From Sphingobacterium spiritivorum (GTDB lineage: Bacteria > Bacteroidota > Bacteroidia > Sphingobacteriales > Sphingobacteriaceae), in the NCBI RefSeq assembly GCF_016724845.1, contig NZ_CP068082.1:1178001-1242000 (forward strand): 64,000 nucleotides of DNA. Reading direction: 5' to 3'. The position numbers and the translations under genes are program-made. Positions 9,309 through 18,543 of this stretch are shown in pieces; within the stretch, counting starts at the first letter, position 1, and every line of letters begins with the position of its first letter. The notes beneath the pieces are model-generated. The model ran no database searches and was not told the DNA's origin. It was given only the letters and a program-made list of their open reading frames with translations.

Positions 9309-9321
9309 GTTTAAACCCCGT

Positions 9322-10308
9322 ATGAAAGAGATATTAGCACATTTATTTGAATACAAAGCCTTCACCCGCAAAGAGGCTTACGACATATTGATCAATATTA
9401 CAGAAGGAAAATATGACACACATCAGGTCGCAGCCTTCATGACAGCATACGGAATGCGCAGCATACGTGTAGAGGAACTTGCCGGATTCCGGGATGCCAT
9501 GTATGACCTGTGCAAAAAACTCGATCTGAGTGCTTACCGGCTTATTGATCTTTGCGGTACGGGAGGAGACGGTAAGAATACATTTAATATCTCGACTTTA
9601 GCTTCCTTTGTTGTAGCGGGAGCAGGATATCAGGTCGCCAAACATGGCAACATAGGTGTTTCATCAGGATGCGGCTCTTCCAATGTTATGGAGTATCTGG
9701 GCTATAGCTTCACAAATGATGAAGGCGAAATCCGAAGACAGTTAGACGAAGCCAATATTTGCTTTCTGCATGCCCCGCTCTTCCATCCGGCAATGAAAAC
9801 AGTGGCTCCTATCCGACGGGCATTGGGAGTCAAAACATTCTTCAATATGCTGGGTCCATTGACTAATCCGGCCAATCCGCAGTTTCAGTCCGTAGGTGTA
9901 TTCAGTCTTGAACTGGCCAGATTGTACGCTTATCTCTACCAACATACAAACAAACAATACGCTATACTGCATGCTTTAGATGGTTATGATGAAATCTCCC
10001 TTACCGGCGACTTCAAAGTAATAGACAATAAAGGAGAGCATTATTATACGGTAGCTCAGCTTGGATTCGAACCTATCCATCCGGAAGCGATCTCCGGTGG
10101 AGATACCGTAGAAGAGGCCGGTAAAATCTTTATGGATATCCTCAACGGAGAAGGAAATGACATTCAACAGAATGTAGTATTGAGCAACGCTGCTATTGCC
10201 ATCAAAACATTTAATCCCGACAGAGCATTTGCGGACTGCTATTATGAAGCTGAAGAATCGCTGTTAGGTAAGAAAGCTCTGTCCTCTTTCAAAAAATTAA
10301 TAAACTAA
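9322..10308 (+). CDS. trpD: Anthranilate phosphoribosyltransferase
   Basis: 328 aa from the ATG at 9322; an upstream TTG at 9307 falls in the attenuator T-run and is rejected. It transfers phosphoribose from PRPP to anthranilate, the second step of tryptophan synthesis. The PRPP-binding glycine loop DLCGTGGDGKNTFNIST is visible, as are KHGN and SSGCGSSNVMEYLG. The middle FNMLGPLTNP and the late TVEEAG region are typical. Length is normal. It is the first structural gene of the operon; trpE and trpG, which usually precede it, are not here. The TAA stop overlaps the trpF ATG by one base. Confidence 0.96.
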   Translation: MKEILAHLFEYKAFTRKEAYDILINITEGKYDTHQVAAFMTAYGMRSIRVEELAGFRDAMYDLCKKLDLSAYRLIDLCGTGGDGKNTFNISTLASFVVAGAGYQVAKHGNIGVSSGCGSSNVMEYLGYSFTNDEGEIRRQLDEANICFLHAPLFHPAMKTVAPIRRALGVKTFFNMLGPLTNPANPQFQSVGVFSLELARLYAYLYQHTNKQYAILHALDGYDEISLTGDFKVIDNKGEHYYTVAQLGFEPIHPEAISGGDTVEEAGKIFMDILNGEGNDIQQNVVLSNAAIAIKTFNPDRAFADCYYEAEESLLGKKALSSFKKLIN

Positions 10309-10952
10309 TGAATCATCCGGTAAAAATCAAAATCTGTGGCATGAAAGACCCGGAGAATATCCGGGAAACAGGTCTGCTGAATATCGATTTTATGGGCTTT
10401 ATTTTTTATGAAGGATCAAAGCGTTATGTGACAGATCTGTCTGCCTCTGACGTTGAGCTGCCTGATCGCATACAACGTGTAGGCGTATTTGTAAATGCTT
10501 CTGCTGAGACCATCAAAAATAAGATCCGGACCTATGGACTTCATGGAGTACAATTACATGGCACAGAATCTCCGGAACTGTGTGAAGAGATAAAAGCATC
10601 GGGAGTATTTGTCATCAAAGCATTTGGCATTGACAGCAATTTTGACTGGAAGATCCTTAACGAATACACAGAAGTTACGGACTATTTTCTTTTTGATACG
10701 AAAAGTGATCAGCATGGAGGTACGGGAAAAACATTTGATTGGGCTATTCTACAGAATTACACCTTGCAGAAACCCTTCTTTCTGAGTGGTGGGTTAGGTC
10801 CTGATAATATCAACAATGCTCTTCTGACAACTGACAAAAGGCTATACGCCATCGATCTGAATTCAAAATTTGAGTCAGAACCGGGATTGAAAAAAACAGA
10901 ATTATTAAAACAAGTAGTGAAAACAATTAAAAATGAGCAAATATCAAGTTAA
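10308..10952 (+). CDS. trpF: Phosphoribosylanthranilate isomerase
   Basis: 214 aa TIM-barrel enzyme that rearranges N-(5'-phosphoribosyl)anthranilate to CdRP. Visible are the N-terminal [11 protein letters not shown] (catalytic Cys), [41 protein letters not shown] (catalytic Asp) and [12 protein letters not shown]. It is a stand-alone TrpF, not fused to TrpC. It overlaps trpD by one base and trpB by 20 bases, indicating translational coupling. Confidence 0.96.
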   Translation: MNHPVKIKICGMKDPENIRETGLLNIDFMGFIFYEGSKRYVTDLSASDVELPDRIQRVGVFVNASAETIKNKIRTYGLHGVQLHGTESPELCEEIKASGVFVIKAFGIDSNFDWKILNEYTEVTDYFLFDTKSDQHGGTGKTFDWAILQNYTLQKPFFLSGGLGPDNINNALLTTDKRLYAIDLNSKFESEPGLKKTELLKQVVKTIKNEQISS

Positions 10953-12117
10953 CGAAAAAGGATATTACGGTCCCTTTGGCGGTGCCTATATTCCAGAAAT
11001 GCTTTATCCAAATGTAGAAGAACTACGTCAACAATATCTCAACATTATTAAGGAGAAAAGTTTTCAGGAAGAATTCCAGTCTTTACTTCGTGATTATGTA
11101 GGAAGGCCATCTCCTCTTTATCTGGCAAAACGTCTTTCAGAAAAATATGGTGCCAATATCTATCTGAAAAGAGAAGACCTGAATCATACAGGTGCACATA
11201 AGATTAACAATACAATCGGCCAGATTTTACTGGCTGAGCGCTTAGGTAAAAAGAGAATTATTGCCGAGACCGGAGCCGGACAGCACGGGGTAGCTACAGC
11301 TACAGTATGTGCACTCAAAGGACTGGAATGTGTCGTATATATGGGCGAAGTGGATATAGAGCGTCAGGCACCTAATGTGGCCCGTATGAAAATGATGGGT
11401 GCGCAGGTAGTAGCAGCAAAATCAGGAAGCCGTACGTTGAAAGATGCAACCAATGAAGCGCTGAGAGACTGGATCAACAATCCCGTAGATACACATTATA
11501 TTATCGGATCAGTAGTTGGGCCACACCCATATCCGGATATGGTTGCCAAATTCCAGTCTGTCATATCAGAAGAAACAAAAAGACAACTAAAGGAAAAAAC
11601 AGGTAGATCCAATCCGGATTATGTATTGGCCTGTGTAGGCGGAGGATCCAATGCAGCGGGCATGTTTTACCATTATCTGGATGAAGAAGATGTGAAGATC
11701 ATAGCAGTAGAAGCCGCAGGACATGGAGTCGATTCAGGAGAAACAGCCGCGACCACGGTTTTAGGTAAAGAAGGCGTATTACACGGCAGCCGATCCATAT
11801 TAATGCAAACAGAAGACGGACAGGTAATCGAACCATATTCCATCTCTGCAGGTCTCGATTATCCTGGTATAGGGCCGCAGCATGCCTGGTTATTCAAAAG
11901 CGGACGCGGACAGTATGTAAGCGCAACGGATGAAGAGGCTATGCAGGCCGGACTTCAGCTAACCCGACTGGAAGGTATCATTCCTGCCATCGAAAGTTCA
12001 CACGCACTTGCTCATCTGGAAAAGATGAGTTTTGATGGATCTGAAACAGTAGTAATATGCCTGTCAGGACGTGGCGATAAGGATCTGGATAATTATATGA
12101 AATACTTTGGATTTTAA
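10933..12117 (+). CDS. trpB: Tryptophan synthase beta subunit
   Basis: 394 aa PLP enzyme that joins indole and serine to make tryptophan. Motifs: [12 protein letters not shown], the PLP lysine in [25 protein letters not shown] (catalytic Glu of the GAGQHG loop), the phosphate-binding [10 protein letters not shown], and the C-terminal [10 protein letters not shown]. It is a TrpB1-type sequence that should form the alpha2beta2 complex with the TrpA encoded 3 nt downstream. Confidence 0.97.
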   Translation: MSKYQVNEKGYYGPFGGAYIPEMLYPNVEELRQQYLNIIKEKSFQEEFQSLLRDYVGRPSPLYLAKRLSEKYGANIYLKREDLNHTGAHKINNTIGQILLAERLGKKRIIAETGAGQHGVATATVCALKGLECVVYMGEVDIERQAPNVARMKMMGAQVVAAKSGSRTLKDATNEALRDWINNPVDTHYIIGSVVGPHPYPDMVAKFQSVISEETKRQLKEKTGRSNPDYVLACVGGGSNAAGMFYHYLDEEDVKIIAVEAAGHGVDSGETAATTVLGKEGVLHGSRSILMQTEDGQVIEPYSISAGLDYPGIGPQHAWLFKSGRGQYVSATDEEAMQAGLQLTRLEGIIPAIESSHALAHLEKMSFDGSETVVICLSGRGDKDLDNYMKYFGF

Positions 12118-12120
12118 ATT

Positions 12121-12894
12121 ATGAACGAGAAAAAATACACATTCCCTGCTATAAAAGACAAACCATTACTTTCTATCTACTTTACAGCCGGATATCCTTC
12201 GCTGGACAGTACAATAGAAATAGCGGAAGCGCTGGAAAAATCAGGAGCAGATTTTCTGGAAATAGGCTTCCCTTACTCAGATCCTGTGGCAGACGGTCCC
12301 GTGATCCAGCACAGCTCAGAAGAAGCTCTGAAAAACGGAATGACACTGCATAAGCTCTTTGAACAGCTGCGTACACTAAGAGATCGGGTGACTATACCTG
12401 TATTTCTGATGGGTTATGTTAATCCGGTACTGCAATACGGCGTCGAAAACTTCTGCAGATCTTGTCAGGAAGCTGGTATTACAGGAGTCATTATCCCTGA
12501 CCTTCCGATGTATGAGTACGAAGAACTGTATCAGGATATATTTAAAAAATACGGTATCAGCAATGTGTTTTTGGTAACACCACAAACCTCGGACGAACGT
12601 ATCCGCAAAATAGACAAACTATCAACCAGTTTTATCTATCTTTTATCTTCAAATGCCGTGACAGGCAATAACCTTAATGTGGGAGATGAAACAGCTGCAT
12701 ATTTCAGCCGTATCAAAGAGCTGGAACTGGAACATCCGCTTATTGTTGGATTTGGTATTTCTTCCAGAGAAGCATTTCTGCGAACAACATCTATTACAGA
12801 CGGAGCTATAGTAGGGAGTGCTTTTGTTAAACTACTGGCGCAGGAAAACTACATGGAAAAAATCCCCGGTTTTATAAAAGATATGAAAGCATAA
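12121..12894 (+). CDS. trpA: Tryptophan synthase alpha subunit
   Basis: 257 aa TIM barrel that cleaves indole-3-glycerol phosphate to indole and glyceraldehyde-3-phosphate. The catalytic Glu is in FLEIGFPYSDPVADGPVIQ and the catalytic Asp in GVIIPDLPMYE; FGIS and AIVGSAFV form the phosphate site. It is last in the operon, followed at once by a strong terminator. With trpD, trpF and trpB it covers steps 2, 3 and 5 of the pathway. Confidence 0.96.
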   Translation: MNEKKYTFPAIKDKPLLSIYFTAGYPSLDSTIEIAEALEKSGADFLEIGFPYSDPVADGPVIQHSSEEALKNGMTLHKLFEQLRTLRDRVTIPVFLMGYVNPVLQYGVENFCRSCQEAGITGVIIPDLPMYEYEELYQDIFKKYGISNVFLVTPQTSDERIRKIDKLSTSFIYLLSSNAVTGNNLNVGDETAAYFSRIKELELEHPLIVGFGISSREAFLRTTSITDGAIVGSAFVKLLAQENYMEKIPGFIKDMKA

Positions 12895-12895
12895 A

Positions 12896-12924
12896 AGAAA
12901 AGCCCGGATCGGGCTTTTCTTATT
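12896..12924 (+). terminator. Intrinsic terminator of the trp operon
   Basis: Perfect 11-bp stem agaaaagcccg (12896-12906) / cgggcttttct (12910-12920) with a 3-nt loop and T-rich tail. Confidence 0.88.
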
Positions 12925-12935
12925 TTAATACCTGA

Positions 12936-13046
12936 TTATACTCTTTTGATTAATTTAGAATATACCTTATATAAAGCAACTGCTGAGCTTAGTAAAAGCG
13001 CTGTGCATATAAACAGGACAGTAGGGTTTGTGATCAATTGTTCCAT
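12936..13046 (-). CDS. Possible 36-residue single-helix membrane protein
   Basis: Short ORF, ATG at 13046, stop at 12936. It encodes MEQLITNPTVLFICTALL..., one hydrophobic helix at about residues 9-26 followed by a positively charged tail (YSKLIKRV). This is the arrangement of small inner-membrane proteins. It lies convergent to the trp operon and 92 nt downstream of the PepSY-like gene. No Shine-Dalgarno-like sequence is obvious, which is common in Bacteroidota. Family not recognised; it could be a chance ORF. Confidence 0.4.
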   Translation of the reverse strand: MEQLITNPTVLFICTALLLSSAVALYKVYSKLIKRV

Positions 13047-13138
13047 TACAGTTCAATTTTAGGTTTGCGTTTTGGTTTATATTCAATGTTATAACTAATA
13101 TAAACAAGACACAAAAAAATCACAAAAATCAGCCGACG

Positions 13139-13573
13139 CTATTTATCCACATTTTTAAACTCTCCGTTAAGGTCAAATACCAGCTCTACTCCGTTATTAA
13201 GCTTTATTTCTTGCTCTAATCGATCCAATTCCCATTTTACAACAAAGAAATTCTTATAATTCGCAGAAACATATGTGGATAACTTTTCAGGAACAACCGA
13301 ATCAGGAAGTCTTTTTGTATTACCGTCAATACCATAGACATCTCCGGATTTGTTAAAATCCAACTCATAACCTGTTGATAAATAGACCTCGTAATACGAA
13401 TTACTATCACCTTTATCCTGTTCTACCCGACTGATATGTGCATCTGAAAAATGTGCAGCTATATAATCCTGTACTTTGGCCGGCAATTTAGTAGGATCCA
13501 TGACCTCATCCTTATCACAAGACACAAAGACAGTCAACATGACCAACAGAGGTGCAATTATTAATTTTCTCAT
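13139..13573 (-). CDS. PepSY-like domain lipoprotein
   Basis: 144 aa. A lipoprotein signal (MRKLIIAPLLVMLTVFVSC, lipid Cys at about residue 19) is followed by a mature domain in the style of the Bacteroidota PepSY-like family (PF11396). Motifs include LPAKVQDYIAAHFSDAHI, YYEVYLSTGYELDFNKSGDV and a second half-repeat, VVKWELDRLEQEIKLNNGVELVFD. These periplasmic proteins have no proven function; a role in binding or inhibiting another exported protein is often proposed. It is the second gene of a pair with the paralogous 13602-14048 gene, 28 nt away. Confidence 0.8.
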   Translation of the reverse strand: MRKLIIAPLLVMLTVFVSCDKDEVMDPTKLPAKVQDYIAAHFSDAHISRVEQDKGDSNSYYEVYLSTGYELDFNKSGDVYGIDGNTKRLPDSVVPEKLSTYVSANYKNFFVVKWELDRLEQEIKLNNGVELVFDLNGEFKNVDK

Positions 13574-13601
13574 ATTATTATTTTATATATCTGTAAACCG
13601 G

Positions 13602-14048
13602 TTAATCCAATTTTTTACTGATTACAGAACCGTTTGCCCCGAATACCACATCGTAATCCTGTGCATTACTTTTCAGGCTCACCTTATAGGTTACTTTACC
13701 TTGCTGATCAATACGATCTACATCATCAATGCGATATCCTTTAAAGTCTTTTTTAATGGAAGCAGTCACAGCGGCCGGAAGATCTTTAGTAGCTAATTCC
13801 TGCTTATGCTGATAAAGTTTTCCTTCAGGAGTAAACAATGCTGTATGATCTTTACCTGTCAGACTTGTCTTGAACTCTACTTCATACATACCATTTGATT
13901 TGATCTCCCAGTCACTGAATTTAGCACTTTTAAAATTTTGCTTATACGTATTCAGGATTACTGCCGGTACCTGAGCTTCTTTAATATCCTGTGCAAATGC
14001 AAATTGCATACCACATACTACTGCCAATGTTAAAATGATCTTTTTCAT
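13602..14048 (-). CDS. Exported PepSY-like domain protein
   Basis: 148 aa with a Sec signal peptide (MKKIILTLAVVCGMQFAFAQD) and two PepSY-like half-repeats: VPAVILNTYKQNFKSAKFSDWEI...YEVEFKT and LPAAVTASIKKDFKGYRIDDV...YKVSLKS. It resembles the lipoprotein encoded downstream but has no lipid Cys, so it should be free in the periplasm. Presumably it is cotranscribed with that gene. Divergent from the Cys-rich gene at 14197. Confidence 0.82.
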   Translation of the reverse strand: MKKIILTLAVVCGMQFAFAQDIKEAQVPAVILNTYKQNFKSAKFSDWEIKSNGMYEVEFKTSLTGKDHTALFTPEGKLYQHKQELATKDLPAAVTASIKKDFKGYRIDDVDRIDQQGKVTYKVSLKSNAQDYDVVFGANGSVISKKLD

Positions 14049-14196
14049 AGCCTGTTTTTTTACATTAATTATTTAATACTACAAAATTATATTTCAATTT
14101 AGGAAAGAATTGGGATAAGTCAGTATACAGATAACTTTTTTGTTATATCATTGGATTTAAGACAGATTTATGATTTTTTTATTATATTTGTAACTT

Positions 14197-14652
14197 ATGC
14201 GAAAATGGATTGCTGCCGTATTATTATTGATTTACTCGTTAACCACGAGTGGGGCAGCCTTTTATTTCCATATTTGTGGTAATGATCAGGAACATATTAT
14301 TTCCGTCGCTGACAAGTCATCACACAAAAATTGCCCTCTTTGCACTAAGAAAGCACCGTCCGAAGCATCCAAGAAGAGCGGCTCTTGCCATACAGATGCC
14401 AAACCGGACAAAAAGCATGTGTGCAAAGATGTAGTTGTTGATCTGGAAAAGGCTTCAGACAACTATTACTCCAACAATAATCAAATCAAAAATTTCAATT
14501 TATTTACACCATCAATAATTACATTATTATGGGTTTATAATTTCAATATTTTTGAAGAGCTGGCAATCGAGCATCAAATTGCGCAGACCAATTCCACAGC
14601 ACTTGTCCGACAACAGGACAGTTATCTCCTCCATTGTAATTTCCGGATTTAG
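14197..14652 (+). CDS. Small exported Cys/His-rich protein upstream of the HMA-TonB receptor (HYC_CC_PP-like)
   Basis: 151 aa. An N-terminal hydrophobic segment (MRKWIAAVLLLIYSLTTSGAA) is followed by FYFHICGN, CPLCTKK, SCHTD and HVCKD, so several Cys and His are spaced like metal ligands. It resembles the small Bacteroidota proteins called the HYC_CC_PP family, commonly found before TonB receptors; the match is from memory of motifs, not a search. A second hydrophobic stretch (FNLFTPSIITLLWVYNFNIF) lies near residue 105. TATATTTG at 14183-14190 fits a -7 element but lies only 6 nt before the ATG, so the mRNA may be leaderless. A role in metal (copper-type) handling with the next gene is inference. 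Confidence 0.7.
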   Translation: MRKWIAAVLLLIYSLTTSGAAFYFHICGNDQEHIISVADKSSHKNCPLCTKKAPSEASKKSGSCHTDAKPDKKHVCKDVVVDLEKASDNYYSNNNQIKNFNLFTPSIITLLWVYNFNIFEELAIEHQIAQTNSTALVRQQDSYLLHCNFRI

Positions 14653-14735
14653 CATTCATTGTATCTCCATATTAAACAGGTCTCTGACACAGAAAAGAGC
14701 TCCTGTATTTTATAAGTACAATTAATGATTAAAAA

Positions 14736-17700
14736 ATGAAAGTATTCAACATACTACTGTTGCTATGTGCAATGGTAACGTTGCCTGTATACGCACAGAC
14801 AGGCAAGCAGGATACCACCGTTACTTTTAAAGTAAAAGGAAACTGTGGAATGTGTAAAAAAAGAATTGAAAAAGCCGCCATTGCAGCCGGAGTACATCAG
14901 GCATCCTGGACTAAAGCCAACGAAGCAATTACGGTAACATTTAACCCCTCGAAGGTCAGACTAAACAGTATCAAGCAGCATATTGCAGAGGCCGGTCATG
15001 ACACAGATGGTATAAAAGCAGATCAAAAGGCTTACGATAATCTTCACCAATGCTGTAAGTATGAGCGGACACAAGCTGCTCCGCCCCCAATTGCAGAGCC
15101 GGAATTGTCTGGCTATAAACAAGACAGTACAGCGACTTTCAAAGTAAGCGGTAACTGCGGAATGTGTAAGAAAAGAATCGAAAAGGCAGCCCTTACAAAA
15201 GGAGTACAACAGGCGACCTGGGATGAAAGCACCGGCATAGTCTCCCTTCAGTACGACAGCTCCAAAATAAAATTGTTGCAGATCAAGCAGAATATCGCCG
15301 CTGCAGGACATGATACGGAAGAAGTAAAAGCAGATGACAAAGTCTATGACAGTCTTCATGAGTGTTGTAAATATGAACGTCTCGAACCAGCTCCGATAGC
15401 AGTTGTATCCGTTGCAAAGGCAGGTTCTGTCGTTGGCCGTGACAGTACAATTACGTTTGCAGTAGCCGGAAACTGTGCTATGTGTAAAAAGAGAATAGAA
15501 ACTGCAGCCCATAAAGATGGTGTAAAGTCAGCTGTCTGGGATATAAATACCGGCATACTGACCACTACATATGACTCTTCCAAAGTCAAACTCGAACAGA
15601 TCAAGAAAAACATTGCAGAGGTTGGACACGATACAGAGGGGGTAAGAGCAAACGATGAAGCCTATCAAAATCTGCATGAATGCTGTAAACACGACCGTCT
15701 GCAGGCAGACAACAGTGCCGAAAATGTATCGGTGGCAGGCAAGGGCAAAGACGAAGTAATGGGAGTAGTTGTAGAGGAAAGTAAAAACGGAACACTTACA
15801 CCTATCCCATCGGTAAATGTAAGATGGCTGGAGAAAAAGGACAGTCAGACATTAACCAATGAAAACGGAGTTTTTAAGATCAGACATGAAAAAGGACTGA
15901 CAAACCTTATTATTTCATTTGCCGGAATGAAATCTGACACGATATCGGTGACTGACCTGAATAAGGTTCTGGTGATACATGCAAAAGAAAATGTGCTCGC
16001 TGAAGTCGTTGTATCCCGTTCGCGCAAGACAAGCTATGTATCCAACATGAATCCTGCACGTGTGGAAGTACTTACTTCCAGAGAATTGTTTAAAGCTGCC
16101 TGTTGTGATCTGAGTGAAAGTTTTGAAACCAATGCGACTGTAGATGTGGTCAGCAATGATGCTGTAACAGGGAGTAAACAGATTCAAATGCTGGGGCTGA
16201 GTGGTATTTACACACAACTTACCGTAGAAAGTCTTCCCGGTCCCCGCGGATTAGCGACTCCACTCGGACTGAACAGTATTGCAGGTCCCTGGATTGAGTC
16301 CATACAGATCAGTAAGGGAATAGGTTCTGTAGTAAACGGATACGAAAGTATGGCCGGACAGATCAACGTAGAATTGAAGAAACCTCAAAATTCAGAAAAG
16401 CTATACTTCAACGCCTATGCCAACAATATGGGCCGTACAGATCTGAACCTGAATCTGTCTCAAAAAATCAGTGACAACTGGTCCGTAGGACTGTTGCTGC
16501 ATGACAACTTTATGTATAATAAAGGAATGAACTTCAGTAATAACGGCTTTCGTGACCTGCCTGCAGGGAATGTATTTTCAGGAGTCAACAGATGGACCTA
16601 TCAGAATGGAAAAGGACTTATTGCACAATTCGGAATCAAATATTTAAAGGATGACCGTACCGGAGGACAAATTGATTTTGATGAAAAAACAGATAAGCTC
16701 AGCACAACCAGGTATGGATTGGGATTTGACATTAACCGATACGAAGGTTTTGCGAAGATAGGATATGTATTTGAAGGCAATACTCACCGCAGTATAGGTC
16801 TGCAGCTTTCGGGAACATACTACGATCAAAAAAATTATTTCGGAACACGCACCTACAATGCCGAACAAAAAAACGGTTATGCAAATCTGATTTATCAGGA
16901 TATTATAGGTACTGTAGCTCATAAATACCGGACAGGACTGACACTTACCTATGACAATGTAGACGAGACACTTGCCGGCATAGACCGTTACTTTCGCAAA
17001 GAAGTCGTATCGGGAGCCTTTGGAGAATACACGTACAGTCCGAATGAAAAATTCGATGCTATACTAGGTATGAGAGCCGATTACAATTCTCTGTATGGAT
17101 GGTTTGGAACACCTCGTGTACAACTGCGGTATCAACCTGTCACAGGTACGACATTACGGTTAAGCTCCGGAAGAGGACAGCGCACAGCGAATATCTTTGC
17201 AGAAAACATGTCTGTATTTGCAAGTAGCCGGGCCTTGGTGATCCGGTCCGAAGATCGTTTTGATAAAGCATATGGCCTCCGTCCGGAAGTCTCCTGGAAT
17301 ACCGGACTCAGCGTGGATCAGACCTTCCGTATGTTTGGAAGAGAAGCGACAGCATCGATGGAACTCTTTTCCAACCACTTCCAGAATCAGGTAGTCGTGG
17401 ACTATGAGAACCCAAGAGAAATTGCTTTTTACAATCTTACCGGTAAATCTTACTCTAACAGCTTACAAGCCGAACTCAGATTTATGCCGGCACCCAGATT
17501 CGAAACCCGAATGGCTTACCGCTTACTGGATGTTCAGACCGACTACGGAGATCAAAGGTTGAGTAAACCCTTACTGGCTAAACACAGAGGTTTTATGAAT
17601 CTGGCATACGCACTGGAAAGCGGATGGAATTTTGATTACACTCTAAATATAGTTGGTCAGAAAAGACTGCCTTCTACCGCAGCCAATCCGGTTCCGTACC

Positions 17701-17936
17701 AACTGGAAGAATATTCACCTGCATATGCTACGATGAATGCACAGATAAGCAAAACATTTGGAGCATCCAAAAACTTTGACATCTATGTGGGAGCAGAAAA
17801 TTTCACCAACTATTTTCAGAAAAATCCGATCCTCGCTTATGATGATCCCTTCGGGAATTATTTTGACACCAATATGTTATGGGGACCACTTTCCGGAAGA
17901 TTATTTTACACGGGAATACGGTACTTTATTAAATAA
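14736..17936 (+). CDS. TonB-dependent receptor with three N-terminal heavy-metal-associated domains
   Basis: 1066 aa. Signal peptide to about residue 21 (VYAQT). Three HMA-like repeats of about 105 residues follow: CGMC at 37-40, CGMC at 141-144 and CAMC at 247-250. Each is followed by KKRIE and, about 66 residues later, by LHQCC or LHECC (Cys pairs at 106-107, 210-211, 316-317). Next come a carboxypeptidase-regulatory-like domain (about 340-420), the plug (LTSRELFKAACCDLSESFETN, VTGSKQIQMLGLSG, YESMAGQINVEL) and a beta-barrel ending in YTGIRYFIK. HMA domains bind soft metals such as Cu(I) through CxxC. The receptor probably imports or senses a metal or metal complex, together with the Cys-rich protein upstream. 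The metal itself is not shown by sequence. Confidence 0.93.
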   Translation: MKVFNILLLLCAMVTLPVYAQTGKQDTTVTFKVKGNCGMCKKRIEKAAIAAGVHQASWTKANEAITVTFNPSKVRLNSIKQHIAEAGHDTDGIKADQKAYDNLHQCCKYERTQAAPPPIAEPELSGYKQDSTATFKVSGNCGMCKKRIEKAALTKGVQQATWDESTGIVSLQYDSSKIKLLQIKQNIAAAGHDTEEVKADDKVYDSLHECCKYERLEPAPIAVVSVAKAGSVVGRDSTITFAVAGNCAMCKKRIETAAHKDGVKSAVWDINTGILTTTYDSSKVKLEQIKKNIAEVGHDTEGVRANDEAYQNLHECCKHDRLQADNSAENVSVAGKGKDEVMGVVVEESKNGTLTPIPSVNVRWLEKKDSQTLTNENGVFKIRHEKGLTNLIISFAGMKSDTISVTDLNKVLVIHAKENVLAEVVVSRSRKTSYVSNMNPARVEVLTSRELFKAACCDLSESFETNATVDVVSNDAVTGSKQIQMLGLSGIYTQLTVESLPGPRGLATPLGLNSIAGPWIESIQISKGIGSVVNGYESMAGQINVELKKPQNSEKLYFNAYANNMGRTDLNLNLSQKISDNWSVGLLLHDNFMYNKGMNFSNNGFRDLPAGNVFSGVNRWTYQNGKGLIAQFGIKYLKDDRTGGQIDFDEKTDKLSTTRYGLGFDINRYEGFAKIGYVFEGNTHRSIGLQLSGTYYDQKNYFGTRTYNAEQKNGYANLIYQDIIGTVAHKYRTGLTLTYDNVDETLAGIDRYFRKEVVSGAFGEYTYSPNEKFDAILGMRADYNSLYGWFGTPRVQLRYQPVTGTTLRLSSGRGQRTANIFAENMSVFASSRALVIRSEDRFDKAYGLRPEVSWNTGLSVDQTFRMFGREATASMELFSNHFQNQVVVDYENPREIAFYNLTGKSYSNSLQAELRFMPAPRFETRMAYRLLDVQTDYGDQRLSKPLLAKHRGFMNLAYALESGWNFDYTLNIVGQKRLPSTAANPVPYQLEEYSPAYATMNAQISKTFGASKNFDIYVGAENFTNYFQKNPILAYDDPFGNYFDTNMLWGPLSGRLFYTGIRYFIK

Positions 17937-17960
17937 AAAAAGGAGCTTAGCTCCTTTTTT
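17935..17960. terminator. Bidirectional terminator between the HMA-TonB receptor and maf
   Basis: Stem aaaaaaaggagc (17935-17946) / gctcctttttt (17950-17960) with a 3-nt loop, A-run on one side and T-run on the other; serves the convergent genes on both strands. Confidence 0.88.
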
Positions 17961-18540
17961 ATTTAATATTCTTTAACTCCTGATACAACCTTGCGGTCGG
18001 AAGCCCCACCACATTCGTATAGGATCCTTTTATCTGATCAATAGCCACTATACCCATCCATTCCTGAATACCGTATGCTCCGGCCTTGTCATAAGGCTTA
18101 TAATGTTCGAGATAATAGTTGATCTCATCAGTCGAAAGCTCAGGAAAGACCACATCCGTACGTTCCACAAAAGTACGTAGCTCCCCTTTCCACAATACAG
18201 ACACAGCCGTCATCACCTGATGCGTATAATCAGAAAGCATAGACAGCATACGAAAAGCGTCATCCCGATCCTGAGGTTTGCCAAGAATTGTATTTTGAGC
18301 GACCACAATAGTATCTGCAGTTATAAGCAGATGATGCTCATATTCAGCATTTCTAAATGCAGCCGCTTTCTTTTCTGCAATAGAAGCTACAATCTGCTCC
18401 GGCAGCAGATCCGGGTCAAAGAATTCATCCGTTTCTTTTACAACAACATCAAAATCAACTCCCATTCCGGCCAGTAATTCTTTTCTTCTGGGAGATTGAG
18501 ATCCCAGAATCACAGGTATATTCTTTAAATTTTCAAGCAT
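17959..18540 (-). CDS. maf: Maf-family nucleotide pyrophosphatase
   Basis: 193 aa. The N-terminal VILGSQSPRRKELLAGMGVDFDVV carries the SxSPRR substrate motif. The catalytic stretch LLITADTIVVAQNTILGKPQD and the late YDKAGAYGIQEW with IDQIKGSYTNVVGLP are complete. The family hydrolyses dTTP, UTP or modified nucleotides to the monophosphates and may slow septum formation. The gene starts 3 nt after kdsC, in one operon. The short DxxW/S signature alone does not settle which nucleotides are preferred. Confidence 0.95.
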   Translation of the reverse strand: MLENLKNIPVILGSQSPRRKELLAGMGVDFDVVVKETDEFFDPDLLPEQIVASIAEKKAAAFRNAEYEHHLLITADTIVVAQNTILGKPQDRDDAFRMLSMLSDYTHQVMTAVSVLWKGELRTFVERTDVVFPELSTDEINYYLEHYKPYDKAGAYGIQEWMGIVAIDQIKGSYTNVVGLPTARLYQELKNIK

Positions 18541-18543
18541 GGA

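Noticed and set aside
9307..9321. TTG start for trpD
   Set aside because: It lies in the attenuator T-run; the ATG at 9322 matches the family start.
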